Assembly: GCF_037042905.1 (NCBI RefSeq)
Contig: NC_087251.1
Location: 41,040,373 to 41,104,372 of the forward strand
Reading direction: 5' to 3'
Source: Lytechinus pictus
Taxonomy: Eukaryota; Echinodermata; Echinoidea; Temnopleuroida; Toxopneustidae
Length of the DNA stretch: 64,000 nt
Shown: positions 23,505 to 34,395 of the stretch, in pieces
Layout of the letters: every line of letters starts with the position of its first letter
Numbering within the stretch: position 1 is the first letter of the stretch
Made by a program: the position numbers and the translations under genes
Notes under the pieces: generated by a model
Database searches by the model: none
What the model saw: the letters and a program-made list of their open reading frames with translations, nothing else
What the model was told of the DNA's origin: nothing

Positions 23505-23694
23505 TACATGGATCAATGAGATGAATGCCTTGCTTTCGTCAGACGAGACGCCCCATGATGTAAGCAGCGCCGAAGCTCTACTCAACAAACACTCTGAACA
23601 TCAACTAGAAATATCCCTTCATGCTACCAACATTGCTCAGTTCATTGAAGCTGGTAACAAACTCATTGAGGATGATCACTTTTTAGCCAAGGAA
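23505..23694 (+). CDS. Spectrin exon E
   Basis: The exon follows a TTTCTTTCTAG acceptor, begins by completing a serine codon, and ends at GTAAGT in phase 0. It encodes TWINEMNALLSSDE, AEALLNKHSEHQLEI and LIEDDHFLAKE, typical of helices A and B in a spectrin repeat. Confidence 0.9.
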
Positions 23695-24250
23695 GTAAGT
23701 TCATTAGTATATGATTAATTTTTACCTATACAAGGCATTTTAGCAGATAGATAAATATGATATATTGCTCACTACTTTCAATCCAAGACCAACGGAGTAA
23801 ACATTTGCCATGTTGCCCTCTCAAGGCTTTGCCTATAGGAATACTGTACAAAATAGAGGGCAATATTGGCCATATTGCTGCTAGTGCACTTGCGCAGTAA
23901 GAGCCAATTTTGATTGCTAATTTCAGTATCTGAGAAATCTGGCTGAAACCAGTTTATGAACCAACACATTGTAGATAATGCACGATGCGGCCACAAAACC
24001 AAGCACAAGATTTCTGTGCGTAAGTGTATGTGTGCGCCATGCATGATGCGCGACTGCACGGTAATAATTTATGTCATAATTGCTTAGCAAGGGTTACTTC
24101 GCTAAGTTTGTGAACACTCTGAAATCAGAAGGAGTGATAAGCAAACAGGCATATAAATTGTTCCAAATAAATTGCTTGAATTACATATTGTACAGCCTTA
24201 GGTAATTATGATAATATTATAAAAAAGAATTCTAGAAAGAATTTATAACA

Positions 24251-24515
24251 TTTTGTCTCACCAGCATAGCAGAGTGAGACTATAGGCGCCGCTTTTCCGA
24301 TGGCGGCGGCAACAATAAATCTTAACCGAAGGTTAAGTTTTTGAAATGACAGCATAACTTAAAAAGTATATAAACCTAGTTCATGAAACTTGGCCATAAG
24401 GCAAATCAAGTATTACTGAACATCCTGCCTGAGTTTCATGCCACATGACCAAGGTCAAAGGTCATTTAGGGTCAATGAACTCTGGCCAAATTGGGGGTAT
24501 CTGTTGTATTATGTA
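24251..24515 (-). repeat. Left part of a ~163 bp tandem-repeat element (region 1)
   Basis: The stretch starts TTTTGTCTCACCAGCATAGC, has the GACTATAGGCGCCGCTTTTC segment and the palindrome CTTAACCGAAGGTTAAG, and then one repeat unit with AAGGTCAAAGGTCA. This is the reverse orientation of the complete copies at 52393 and 57406. It stops inside a unit, about 170 bp before spectrin exon F. Confidence 0.75.
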
Positions 24516-24686
24516 TATTTGTATATTTGAATGATATTAAGTTTATGAAATTTAACAATAGAATTGTCCTACTGGTCCGCATGGCCTGTAAAATTTGTGA
24601 ATGTATATATTGATGGAAAATAATTATTTGTCTACATATGTTCATGGAAATTCTTCTTTTTTTGTCTTGGCTACAATTATCCCAAG

Positions 24687-24863
24687 GTTGAAACAAAAGT
24701 AGAACAACTGGACCAAGCCTGGATCAATTTAAATGCTAAATGTGATGAGAGAAGAAAGAACTATGAGGCCAAACTAGATACATTCCTGTTACAGAGAGAT
24801 CTAGAAGGAGCAGAATCTTGGCTCAATGATAAAGATCCTATTCTTGAAGATCAGTCCTTCTTG
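24687..24863 (+). CDS. Spectrin exon F
   Basis: Fifty-nine codons in phase 0 lie between a CCCAAG acceptor and a GTAAGT donor. The sequence VEQLDQAWINL, LQRDLEGAESWLNDKD gives helix C of one repeat and helix A of the next, in register with the flanking exons. It lies between two partial copies of the ~163 bp repeat element. Confidence 0.9.
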
Positions 24864-25269
24864 GTAAGTCCTAAACCATAAGTTAACTAGGAGCGGGGCA
24901 GGGTCATATTTTTAGCCCCCAATAGATTTCTTGGCGACGCTACCGCAAGAAATTTTTTGGCCGCACCACTCGCTGGCTTTTTATTTTCAAGTCTCTTGCA
25001 TCTTTTTAGATCAAACTCGCAACAATCAAGGTACACGGTGCTGAAATAACGCAACATTTTCTTAGTGGATGTCAGACTAATAATTTCTTTAAAATGTGAT
25101 TTTGTGTACAGAGTCAATGCAAATTGTGTTTTCAACCAATAACCATAAATGTATGAAGAGTTTTACTTTTGCTGGCTTAAATGGATTTATTTGATTCCAT
25201 TTATGATTGCAAAAGGATCCCAGACAAAGTTCATTTAAAAAAATTATTAAAAAACAAATTTTTTTTTTT

Positions 25270-25886
25270 AGACATAAGGGTAATCAAGTATTACTGAACA
25301 TCCTGCCCAAGTTACAGGTCACATGACCAAGGTCATAGGTCATTTAGGGTCAATGTAATTTGGGCATGTTAGGGGTATTTGTTGAATTTCCATCGTAACT
25401 TTAAAATTTTATGGAGCTAGTTCATAAAACTTGGACATAAGAGTAATCAAGTATCGTTGAACATCCTGTGATAGTTTCAGGTTATATGACCATAATCAAA
25501 GGTCATTTAGGTTTAGAAAAAAAACTTAGATTATGTTGGGGGAACCAACACAAAATCTTAACCAAGGATAAATGTTTTAAATATCATGATTCTGAAAGTA
25601 CATGGATCTGGTTCATGAAACTTGGACATAAGAGTAACCAAGTATCAGTGAACATCCTGCATGAGTTTCAGGTCACATAAACAAGGTCAATGAACTTTTG
25701 CACAAGTCTTTGATCACACGATCAAGGTCAAATGTCATTTAGGGTAAGTGAACATAGTATTTTATCATCATATCAATGGTGTTTTTTTTGTGAATGATTA
25801 TTCTATAGTCGTTTTCAAAGTCAGCAATGCTGCTATATTGAATCGCGTAATGCAGGCGAGACTGCCAGAGGCGCTCCTCTTGTTTC
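25270..25886 (-). repeat. Right part of a ~163 bp tandem-repeat element (region 1)
   Basis: The stretch contains about three units with GAACATCCTG, GGTCACATGACCAAGGTCA and TCATTTAGGG. It ends with the diagnostic terminus CAGGCGAGACTGCCAGAGGC and CTCTTGTTTCA. It begins mid-unit after a poly-T run. Confidence 0.75.
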
Positions 25887-26442
25887 ATAAATTTGCCTTC
25901 TTAAAAGCAAGATAAACCACAACAGTCTCTCTCTTTAAGGGAGACAGTGGTAACAGTGAAGAAAGAGAAGAGTTCAGAGATATAATAATCAAAAGAAGAA
26001 ACCAAATAAGTGATTAATGTTGAGGATTTCTGCCCTCCAAGAAGGCAATGTTTCTTTTGGATATTGTCTGGAAAGATAAAATCTCTGTTGAAAGATTTTA
26101 TGGCTGAGTAAATCTTAAGAGGGATTTACAGAAACCCTAGAAAGTGTTCAATTGAAAGGAGATTAAGGAGTCCTTTGTTTATTGTGTTTGCACCTGCTTT
26201 ATAAATACAGTCTCAAAGACTATAGTGTTGAAATCCATCAAAAGCCACCAAGGGTCCTTATTGTACCATTTGAAGGGCTATAACAGCCCATTGAATAGTA
26301 CAATGGCACCAAATCTTCTGTAAAAACCAAATGAGTTTTTATTCAAGTGAATTCTCGTATTGCTTTACTTCCTATCTCGTATCAATCTAGTTGCTGTATG
26401 TAATGATACAAGGTGATTTGATTCTGATTATTTCTTGTATAG

Positions 26443-26547
26443 GATGATTCTTGTGATATCGAAGAACTGTTGAAGAAACAGGAAGACTTTGAGAAGATGA
26501 TCGAAGCGCAGGAGGAAAGGTTTGCTGCCCTCACAAGGCTGACAAAG
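26443..26547 (+). CDS. Spectrin exon G (end of last repeat)
   Basis: Thirty-five codons in phase 0, after TTGTATAG and before GTAATT. The segment LLKKQEDFEKMIEAQEER followed by FAALTRLTK closely resembles the end of the last partial repeat of beta-spectrins, the site that pairs with alpha-spectrin in tetramer formation. This is the strongest sign that the gene is a beta rather than an alpha chain. Confidence 0.9.
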
Positions 26548-26641
26548 GTAATTGCGTTGGGTGTGGTCTTCGTGCTCGAGAAATTTCATTTTTACCTTCG
26601 TTTTCTTTGGTCACCTAAATTCATTAAACTATCTTGAATAT

Positions 26642-27263
26642 GGGCAGTTCCATTAAATATGTATGTCCAACCCCCTGGCCCGAATTCACAAAGGTGGTTT
26701 TGAAAACCCACGGTTGAGTCCATGGTTTATGCAGATTTCCTGTATAAATTACGCTTAATTTAGCGCGTATCTGGCACGTGTATAAAAAATGTCCAATTCT
26801 GATGCGCGCTTTTGTCACAGTGCGCCAAATTGACGCCTGTTACCATGGTTAGATACGCTATTTTATTCATGAGTCCACTGTTTTTATTCATGAGTCCACT
26901 CTTCAAACAGTGGACTCATTAATAAAATGGCGTATCTAACCATGGTAACAGGCGTCAATTTTGCGCACTGTGACAAAAGCGCGCATCAGAATTTGACATT
27001 TTTTATACACGCGCCAGATACGCGCTAAATTAAGCGTAATTTATACAGGAAATCTGCATAAACCATGGACTCAACCGTGGGTTTTCAAAACCACCTTTGT
27101 GAATTCGGGCCCCTATGTGTGGACCTTCCAGAAATGGTTCTCTCTATTCTCTTGTTCATCAGAGATGTTGAAATTCTCGTAAAATATCATGGCCTGTGCA
27201 ATTCATCAAGTAAAATAGGGGTCAAATGTCAAAAAGAGATTTGATTATTATATGGAATTGCCC
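26642..27263. mobile_element. MITE (GGGCAATTCCA family) split by a fold-back element
   Basis: It starts GGGCAGTTCCATTAAATATG and ends ATATGGAATTGCCC. Related intact copies at 46469-46655 and 49193-49390 show the uninterrupted sequence. A fold-back element sits at 26677-27111. The 4 bp duplication seen at the other copies is no longer clear here. Confidence 0.8.
26677..27111. mobile_element. Fold-back element with ~190 bp arms, CCT duplication
   Basis: Near-perfect inverted arms start GGCCCGAATTCACAAAGG and end CCTTTGTGAATTCGGGCC. The centre contains a short duplicated ATTCATGAGTCCACT. CCT flanks it (26674-26676 and 27112-27114). The host MITE copies confirm that the empty site has one CCT. 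The arms could form a ~190 bp hairpin in nuclear RNA from this intron. Confidence 0.9.
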
Positions 27264-27585
27264 TTATGTATGGTGAACTTTTAGCTGTGGCTTCTTTTCA
27301 TACAATTCGCTAGCTAGATATGATTGAAATGCTGGACACTTCTTTATATGGAGCATACAAAACCAAAATATTCAATGTGACAACTAGTGGATTTGCTGAA
27401 TAAATTTTTTAGAATATCTGTATGCTAAAATATTGGCTTATGCCACTCCTTCTACGTACCTGATATGCAATCCGATTGCCCAAAGTCCATTTGTTTGATT
27501 AATTTATTAGTTTATTATATTATGTTCAGATGTATCACTTTGGGGTGTGATTTTTTATGCGTTTCTTTTAATCCTGAACATTTAG

Positions 27586-27750
27586 GCCGAGGCAAATCGC
27601 GATGGCGGTCACACAACCCTCGATGATGTCCTAAGAGAATTTGACAAGGTGGAGAAGATGGGAGCTCCCCCTAAAGGCAGAGGTCTTCTCAACAGTCAAT
27701 TTACAATAGAGGAAGAAGATGAAGAGGTAGAGGAAGAAGAGAGAAAAAAT
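27586..27750 (+). CDS. Spectrin exon H (start of C-terminal tail)
   Basis: Fifty-five codons in phase 0, after ACATTTAG and before GTGAGT. They encode TTLDDVLREFDKVEKMG, the linker PPKGRGLLN, and an acidic end (IEEEDEEVEEEERKN). The spectrin repeats are over here and the disordered tail begins. Confidence 0.85.
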
Positions 27751-27820
27751 GTGAGTTATTTCTTCATGTTTTTGTTAAATGGATATTTTATGTAAGACTT
27801 TTGACCAATGAGAGAGGCAC

Positions 27821-28174
27821 AATAATAATAATAATAATAATATTCTGCTTTTATATAGCGCTTAATAAACACAGATCTTGCGCTTAACAGATATATTATT
27901 ACCCTGTCATCAGATTCAATCAGTCATTTTGGCACAGAATGTAAGCAGTCATCCACTCCCTGGGGAGTATTCCAGTCAGATGCCCTTGGGGCGCACGCAG
28001 TACTGGACAAGCTAAAAATGACTTTCACATCCTACCGGGTACCCATTTAGCACCTGGGTCGAGAGTGGCAAAGTGTGGATTAACGCCTTGCCGAAGGACG
28101 CTAAACCGTGGTGGGATTCGAACACACGACCCTCTGTTTACAGGGCGAGAGTCAGAACCACTCCACCATGGCTC
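27821..28174 (-). mobile_element. tRNA-derived SINE in spectrin intron
   Basis: The - strand head reads GAGCCATGGTGGAGTGGTT and GTGTTCGAATCCCACC (A and B boxes). The body contains CAGGTGCTAAATGGGTACC and the tail is (ATT)n at 27821-27842. It is the same family as 16484-16784 but diverged. Confidence 0.88.
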
Positions 28175-28697
28175 TTCCAGGAACATGGGAGCCTACATCA
28201 TTTTATGTGCTGAATGTGCTACAAATTAATACAAAATTTATTATCCGCCACTTTTGTGGCGGATCCCGGTGGGGTGCAAGGGATGCACATTCCCTCTATA
28301 TTTTGAGAAATTAGTAATTGGACGAATATATCAATAGATATATATCTCAGATTATTGTCCTCTGCACCCCCTCCCCTATTTTCAGATTTGTCCCCCTTTT
28401 TTTGCACATATTTCAAAATCATAGATCCGCCACTGAAAGACAATTTAGAACATGTTGATTTAACTAGGTTTGATAGCTGTAAATTAATTATATTCATATA
28501 TTGAACTTAAAGCAAAATAAGACAAAATTATACGAAGTAACAGCAAATTATCAGTACATGTATGTGTGAAATTAATTGCTTTACATGAAGGGTGGGAAAA
28601 TCTGTATGGTTGGATCACCAAATACAAGTAAAACATTAAACTTAATAAAAAATTAGTTTTAGTTATTGACATATTTCTTGTTTCTTTTTCCTTCCAG

Positions 28698-29229
28698 GTT
28701 CTCCAAAATGAAAATATCAGTGACATGCTGGATGAAATGTCAGGCATTCAACAAGTTAATGCAAGCAAGCCTCAGTCTGTTGGCTCCAAATTTGATCAAA
28801 CCGACTTGGTGTCATCGAAGCAAACCTCCAGTCAGGAAGCTGTTTCCTCATCTGTTACTAAGCAACCAATGCAACCTGCACCCAAGCCCTTCAGACCACC
28901 TCTAACCTCCACAAAGACTGGTGTGCGTGCTAGTAAGCGTGATGATGATGATGATGCAGAGAAGAGTGGTAATACAGGAAAGATGATACCAGATGGTGCT
29001 GCAAAGGAGGATGAAGAGGAAGATTTAGATGAGGCCGCAGAGGCGTCACTCCGATCCAGGAGGAGGATGCTGATCCCGAGGATAAGCATCACCATGTTTG
29101 ATGACGAGCTTCCGGAGAGCTTTGGTGCCCCCGATGAGGCTGATATGAAGAAGGATGAAGCAGACCAGATAGACGAGATTATAAGACAGAATTCTATCGA
29201 AGAGGAGGAGGAGGAGGGGGTCAATGATG
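28698..29229 (+). CDS. Spectrin exon I (acidic tail)
   Basis: This 532 bp exon starts after CTTCCAG and ends G|GTAAGC in phase 1. The product is Gln/Ser/Pro-rich, then strongly acidic (DDDDD, EDEEEDLDEA), with a basic patch RSRRRMLIPR, then EEEEEEG. No known domain is visible. If the donor is not used, the frame stops shortly after at 29250-29252, giving a possible shorter isoform. The phase match with exon J supports splicing. Confidence 0.8.
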
Positions 29230-29992
29230 GTAAGCTGTCATTCAGGAATTAATAGACGGTTTAATAACAAGAACGTGGAAGAAGCAAGCGAAGGAGGAGA
29301 GTTCATGTAGGAAGATTAAGTCTAGGATACACTGACTCATGTGAAGTGGATGGGGGGGGGGGGTAAGGGAGATTGCAGCAAGTGTGAGGTTAAACAGGGA
29401 TTAAACCAGACAAGAAAAACATCCCCAAACGTATGCCTGGATGATGATATTGTTAACAAAAATATTTATATTGCACACTGTTTGTTAATGGTGAGAGAAA
29501 GATAAATGCATTATTGCTTTTATTGCAATGTGATGAAATTCAAAGAACAATGCTTCAGATAGAATTTCAATACATGGGTGGTAACCTAGGTGATATTATG
29601 AAAATGAAACCTGGATTTAACCCTAGTCGAAACTCGAATTTCAGACCACACCTGTAGAGAATGCCGGGTTTCATAATACTTCTTCTATATTCATGGCAAA
29701 AGTAATATACCAATTAATGGATTAAAATTTATTACATTTTTGTATGTTCCTATTTTTCTCATTTCACAAGACAATTGATTCTTTGACAGCTTTGTGCTGC
29801 AGTAGTATAATAATTCTTACTTTGTGAATGAGTTGACTATCAAAATACCTCCCATCATAAACAATCCTTAGTAAATAATTGATAGTTGACGAATCTTTAT
29901 TTAATATGTAACTGGTCTTTAAATCTTGAATGAGTGCAAAATGTTCCAAATGTTATTAATTTTCTGTGATAAAAAAATATTTCAACTTTCAG

Positions 29993-30106
29993 ATGATCTC
30001 CTTGATGAAGACTATCCTCTTGATGATGATGATTTAGCTTTCCAGGACAGCGATGATAGTGACCCTGTTGATGACCAAGAATTTGATGATGCTGATGATT
30101 TATTAC
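29993..30106 (+). CDS. Spectrin exon J (Asp-rich)
   Basis: The exon starts after TTTCAG, completes the split Asp codon and ends phase 1 at C|GTAAGA. It encodes DDLLDEDYPLDDDDLAF and further Asp-rich sequence, over 40% aspartate. No domain is visible. Confidence 0.78.
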
Positions 30107-31125
30107 GTAAGACAAATGTTATCTTATTCTTCCTTTGTTGTGAATCTTTTCATTAATGCCTTGTTCAGATAATGACAGGACAAAGCTTAGTAACCGTTTT
30201 ATTTACAGTGTGGGACATGGTAAGCAAAATAATCCTACATTTGCCTTCATAAGCTTTAAGTCTCAAATTTCTGTCGAAAGTTTTGGAGACAAACTCATGA
30301 CATTTTGATCCAGAAGTCGTGTTTGTTGAATGATGTCATAGATTTTTCAAACATTAATTTTTGCTAATTGTTGAAAAAATGTAAGTTGACCACAGTACTT
30401 TTTCACATTGCAACAAAAGAAATGTTGCTGACTTTTTCGTTGTGACTTTCCTTAATGCGCATAACAATTTCTATTGTTATGCTCATTGACAAATTGACAC
30501 CTTAGCGTCAATTTTGTGTTGAAATGTTGGAGTGGATAATTTATGTTGGTGGGAGAAAATTAAGCTCTTATATAAGGGATATTCGATCTTGACATCATGT
30601 TGCTTTCAATAAAATGAGAAAAATGATAGGTTTGATGGAAATCCCTCAATGAATAACAAAGTTATGACATTTAAAGTTGTGATTTTGTGACGTCACATGC
30701 AAGCAGCTGCTCGATATGCTATGTGTTAAATTCATTTTTTTTAAATTAATTTCAATGGTTCACGAAAACTTACTATATTTTTATCATAAAAGCAATTTTA
30801 TGTTATTCTTAGTTGGATTTTCATCAAACATTGTCATGAATTAATTTCTCACATTTTTTTTTTTTTGCTTTCATTGGCTTTGCTTTGTAGTGATGTGATA
30901 AATCATTGTCAGAACATGCGTCTGTCATGCTTATATTTTCCTTAAAGAGAAATAACAAAAACTCTTTTAATGACACCTTTCACGTGTGCATTATGTTTAA
31001 ACCAAGTGTGTATTATTCATACTCAGTACATTCATTCATTCTTGCCTCATGATGCAGTAAATGTGAGCACATCATTTCATTTGCATTGTCAATTGCATTT
31101 CACAAAATTTCATTTCATACCATAG

Positions 31126-31169
31126 GTCACCCTGACATATCACCATCTGTAGACTCATCTAGAAATCAA
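31126..31169 (+). CDS. Spectrin exon K (short)
   Basis: A 44 bp exon lies between ACCATAG and GTAAGT, reading HPDISPSVDSSRNQ. Its phases match both neighbours, which supports it despite its size. Confidence 0.7.
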
Positions 31170-31884
31170 GTAAGTTCAAACTCATAGATAGATCTTAACC
31201 TCACTTTCTTATTATTTGCTTTCTGTAACTGACAGAGATGAAAATAAGTATTCACAGAATTTCTGTAATTACAAGCTTTTCTTTGGTTGAAAATGTGTAC
31301 CGGTATATACCCCAGATGTAATATCACAAATTAAGTGAAGTCAAAATGCCCAAATACTTTTCAATTTTTCATTTTTTTTCATGGTTTAGCACTTGAAAAC
31401 TCATTCATATAAGTTCAAAGATATTATTCCAATTAAATAAAAGTGACAGAGATAATTATACAAGTACAATTTGTAGCAGCCCTCCCAGTGATCCAGTTAG
31501 CGGCCAAGGAAGAGGAGAGCAAATTCAATCATTGTAAAAAAGTATTATCTTTGGAGAACCAAATGTTATATTGCAGTTATAAAGAGAAGAATGCAGTTAG
31601 TATATATGTTTAAATTGTCATCCTATTACTTCAGTTGGTGTGATATGGACATTTCAATGTCAGTTTCTCAACGTCAAGTATACAAGTAAAAAAAAATAAT
31701 TGTTTTTTGTATTTTTAAAAATCTTCGTGCCGAAATTAATTAATTATAGTGGTTGTCTAATCATATACCTGAAGTAAACAAAGCCTGAGGATAAATGTGT
31801 GATATACCTGATTTACAAGAATGCCTTGACCAGTAAATGCACAAGAACAGAATATTTGTACTTACTTATTGCTTTCCTCCCCAG

Positions 31885-32265
31885 CCTGAGACGGGGTCAT
31901 CTGCTTCATCTAAAGAAACAATTAAGACTTCCAGACATCCACTGGGACCAAGACCACAAACTCTGCCTCCCGCTCCCCCAAACTTCGATCCTCAAGGACA
32001 AAATTTGCCCCCTTCCAACAGAACGTCACAGTCCTCTACAGGCATTCCCTCATCTACAAATGGAGCTTCAAGCCGTGCGAGTGGAGGTCAAAGGTCACCA
32101 AGGTCTTTCCAAGATATGACAACCCCGAAGCCAAGGGTTGGTAAAGTAACCGCTGAGCCCCCACCTCCAATACAGGTGGTTGATCTGAAAGGACGATCTC
32201 CTCCCTCCGGTGGAAGCAAAGAAAAAACAATCTCTATCAGTAGCATCTTCAAAAAGAAAAAATAA
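31885..32265 (+). CDS. Spectrin exon L (C-terminus)
   Basis: The exon starts after CCTCCCCAG in phase 0 and runs 126 codons to TAA. It is Pro/Ser-rich (PPAPPNFDPQ, EPPPPIQVVD) and ends SISSIFKKKK. Vertebrate non-erythroid beta-spectrins also end in a short hydrophobic-lysine motif, which supports family placement. In those proteins a PH domain lies before this tail. None is recognisable here. Confidence 0.82.
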   Translation, partial: PETGSSASSKETIKTSRHPLGPRPQTLPPAPPNFDPQGQNLPPSNRTSQSSTGIPSSTNGASSRASGGQRSPRSFQDMTTPKPRVGKVTAEPPPPIQVVDLKGRSPPSGGSKEKTISISSIFKKKK

Positions 32266-34220
32266 ATCACTGTCACTTCTGGTAAGGTATGAAAATTATT
32301 AGTGACTTTCATCTTTCTTCATAGAGTATCTCAACCGATGGTTGACAAACAACAATACGGTGTCTTTAAAGGAGAGAAATGCAAACAAAAATATGTGAGT
32401 CGGAGAGTCTTCAATCATCGTTCTTCTCTCATGTACGATTAAGACGCATTTCAAGTGTTTTATGTAAATGAGATTGCAGAAAATAATTCTAGTTGAATTA
32501 TCATTAAAAAAAAATATTCCTCTTTATGAAATGCTTCTTCCTGATTTTCATCAAGACTCCATGATATTTTGACTCATTCCATTGATGGTTGATAAACAAC
32601 AATATGGTGTCTTTATAGAAGAGAAAACCAAACGTTATTAATAGGCCTGTGTCATCACTTTTTGGTCCCCTAATTTCCTCGAAAGGTTGGGTCTAGTTTA
32701 CCTGACCATTTGTATATTTGCCTTATAATTTTCACAAAGCATTGGGTAAACTGGACCCGACTTTTCAGGAATTTATGGGACCTTTTTCTCGAATGGTCAG
32801 TTACGTGATTGGCTGACTGGACACGATACTCCAAAGTGATTGCACAAGCCTATTGAAATGTGACTCAGAGTCTTCAATCATTAATAGGCTTCTGTTCAAT
32901 ATCATTAAAACTTATTTCAAATGTTTCATGCTAATAGATTTGCAGGATAGAATGCCAAATAATATTTACATTCCATTTGAATTATAACAAAAAAGAATTC
33001 CAGATTCCTCCTTACAAAATATTTCTTCCTGAAATGTGCGTATGAATTTTCTTCATAACTCAAAACCAAGAGATACATTTACGGTTTGTGGCCTTGATAT
33101 TTTGACACGTCTATTCCTTTTTTTTTTCTTATCAAGTTGTAAAGAATATGTACTTTCTTAAATATATCTGCCTTGCTACTAGCTCTTTCTGATTATATAC
33201 TGAAATATATTCTACTACGATATTATGGTACTTATTGATTCTTGGTTGATGCTATTAATACTTGTATAATATATTGTTAGATATTGTAAGATTTGAATGA
33301 GATGATAAGTGCCATTGTATTAATGTCTTCGTTTGTAAATGTTGGTTTTCCTGAATCAATCAAACTATTTTTTTTTTAATTACACACTAAAAGCTGCACA
33401 GATTAAGCCCCTATATACCAAAGGTGATTCTATCTACATGTAAGATTAGTTATTAACTCCAATATTTTCCAATTGAATGAATGTATAAATTTATTTTTGT
33501 TAATTTGATGTCATAATTTAATTTCGTAACATTTGACATCATAATGGTATTCATTTCTAAAAAGAGAATATGGTTCATATGGCATGGGCTATAGACAAAA
33601 TTCCTTTTTTCTTTCTTTTCAGTTTTATTCCAGAGAATAAAAAAGGGACCTTTATTTCATACCAAATGATTTAAAGATCAGAACAAATCTTACTCTTCTA
33701 CATACATATAGAATACATCTTCAAAACATACATTTTTACATATTTTCTTTGTAATGTTGAGATATGCTGTTTAAAGATGACATTTTCACATAGTGAGTAT
33801 TTGTACCTAAAATCTTTGCTTTTTGCACTTGTCATCTTACTTCCTTTCATGTAATCCTAGACAATTAAAGTATAATAGTTGATTCAATTGGTTGATGCAT
33901 TTTATTAATGAATTATGATAATCCCCATTCCATATATTCCCCTGTACTTTTCCCATAATGTTTCCATTTCACTACTGATGTAAATATAATTCATTATGAG
34001 CGGTTTGCTTTTTTTTTTCTCAGGAAATTGTAAATCAGAATTAATCAAATTAAATCATAGAACTGAAATAGTTAAATATTTGGTGCATATTTGATCATGT
34101 TAATATTTCAATCAATAATCTGTTTAGGCTTTTTGTCGTTTTTTTAATTGATAAGAAATTCAGTACTGTGTGTGATATTATTGTTTGACAATATTCTTCA
34201 GTGATTTATTATTTATAATG
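32266..34220 (+). other. Presumed 3' UTR and downstream sequence
   Basis: AT-rich sequence with no coding frame. AATAAA occurs at 33636-33641 and again at 34742-34747, but the poly(A) site cannot be chosen from sequence alone. A MITE-like inverted repeat lies at 32640-32854 (AATAGGCCTGTGTCATCAC at left, mirrored at right). Confidence 0.5.
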
Positions 34221-34395
34221 AAGGTACACGCCCGAGTGGAGCCAGACAATAGCTCCCGACGCTATATAACCCGTGCGCAGCAGCGTCTTTGCTCATTGCC
34301 TGACGAAGTCTAGCAGCTTGCAGACGAAACGTCGCTTTCACACTACGTTTGCTACATCGTGAGACAACTGGTTAATTTCTTCTACTCAAGGTACA
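34221..34395 (+). mobile_element. Penelope-like terminal fragment with hammerhead-like core
   Basis: The segment contains CTGACGA (34300-34306), a hairpin GTCT...AGAC (34308-34325) and GAAAC (34326-34330), the order of a hammerhead ribozyme core. Penelope-like elements are known to carry such motifs in their terminal repeats. A short stem III (ACGT at 34329-34332 and 34345-34348) can form, but a good stem I was not found. No coding part of the element is present. Confidence 0.5.

Larger units (their letters stand above)
1..32265 (+). other. Beta-spectrin family gene, 3' part (12 exons)
   Basis: The gene is read from twelve exons with GT-AG borders and matching phases, giving about 796 codons to a TAA at 32263-32265. 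Residues 1-385 are tandem triple-helical spectrin repeats, with the usual W-I/L and D-Y-G landmarks. Spectrins form tetramers under the plasma membrane that crosslink actin and anchor membrane proteins. The beta assignment rests on the last partial repeat (FEKMIEAQEERFAALTRLT), which closely resembles the end of repeat 17 in beta-spectrins, and on the lysine-rich C-terminus like that of conventional beta chains. The preceding repeats also resemble alpha-spectrin, so a heavy/beta-V-like beta chain is possible. The 5' part, including the actin-binding domain if present, lies outside the window. The introns are swollen by transposons. No PH domain was found. Confidence 0.8.

Noticed and set aside
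24687..26547. Alpha-spectrin identity for the gene
   Set aside because: Exons C-F do resemble alpha-spectrin repeats, but the last repeat ends like a beta chain and no SH3 or EF-hand follows. Beta is preferred, and the doubt is stated.
28832..29224. 130-codon serine-rich frame on the - strand
   Set aside because: It is the antisense shadow of the acidic exon I. GAT/GAG codons read as serine-rich in reverse.
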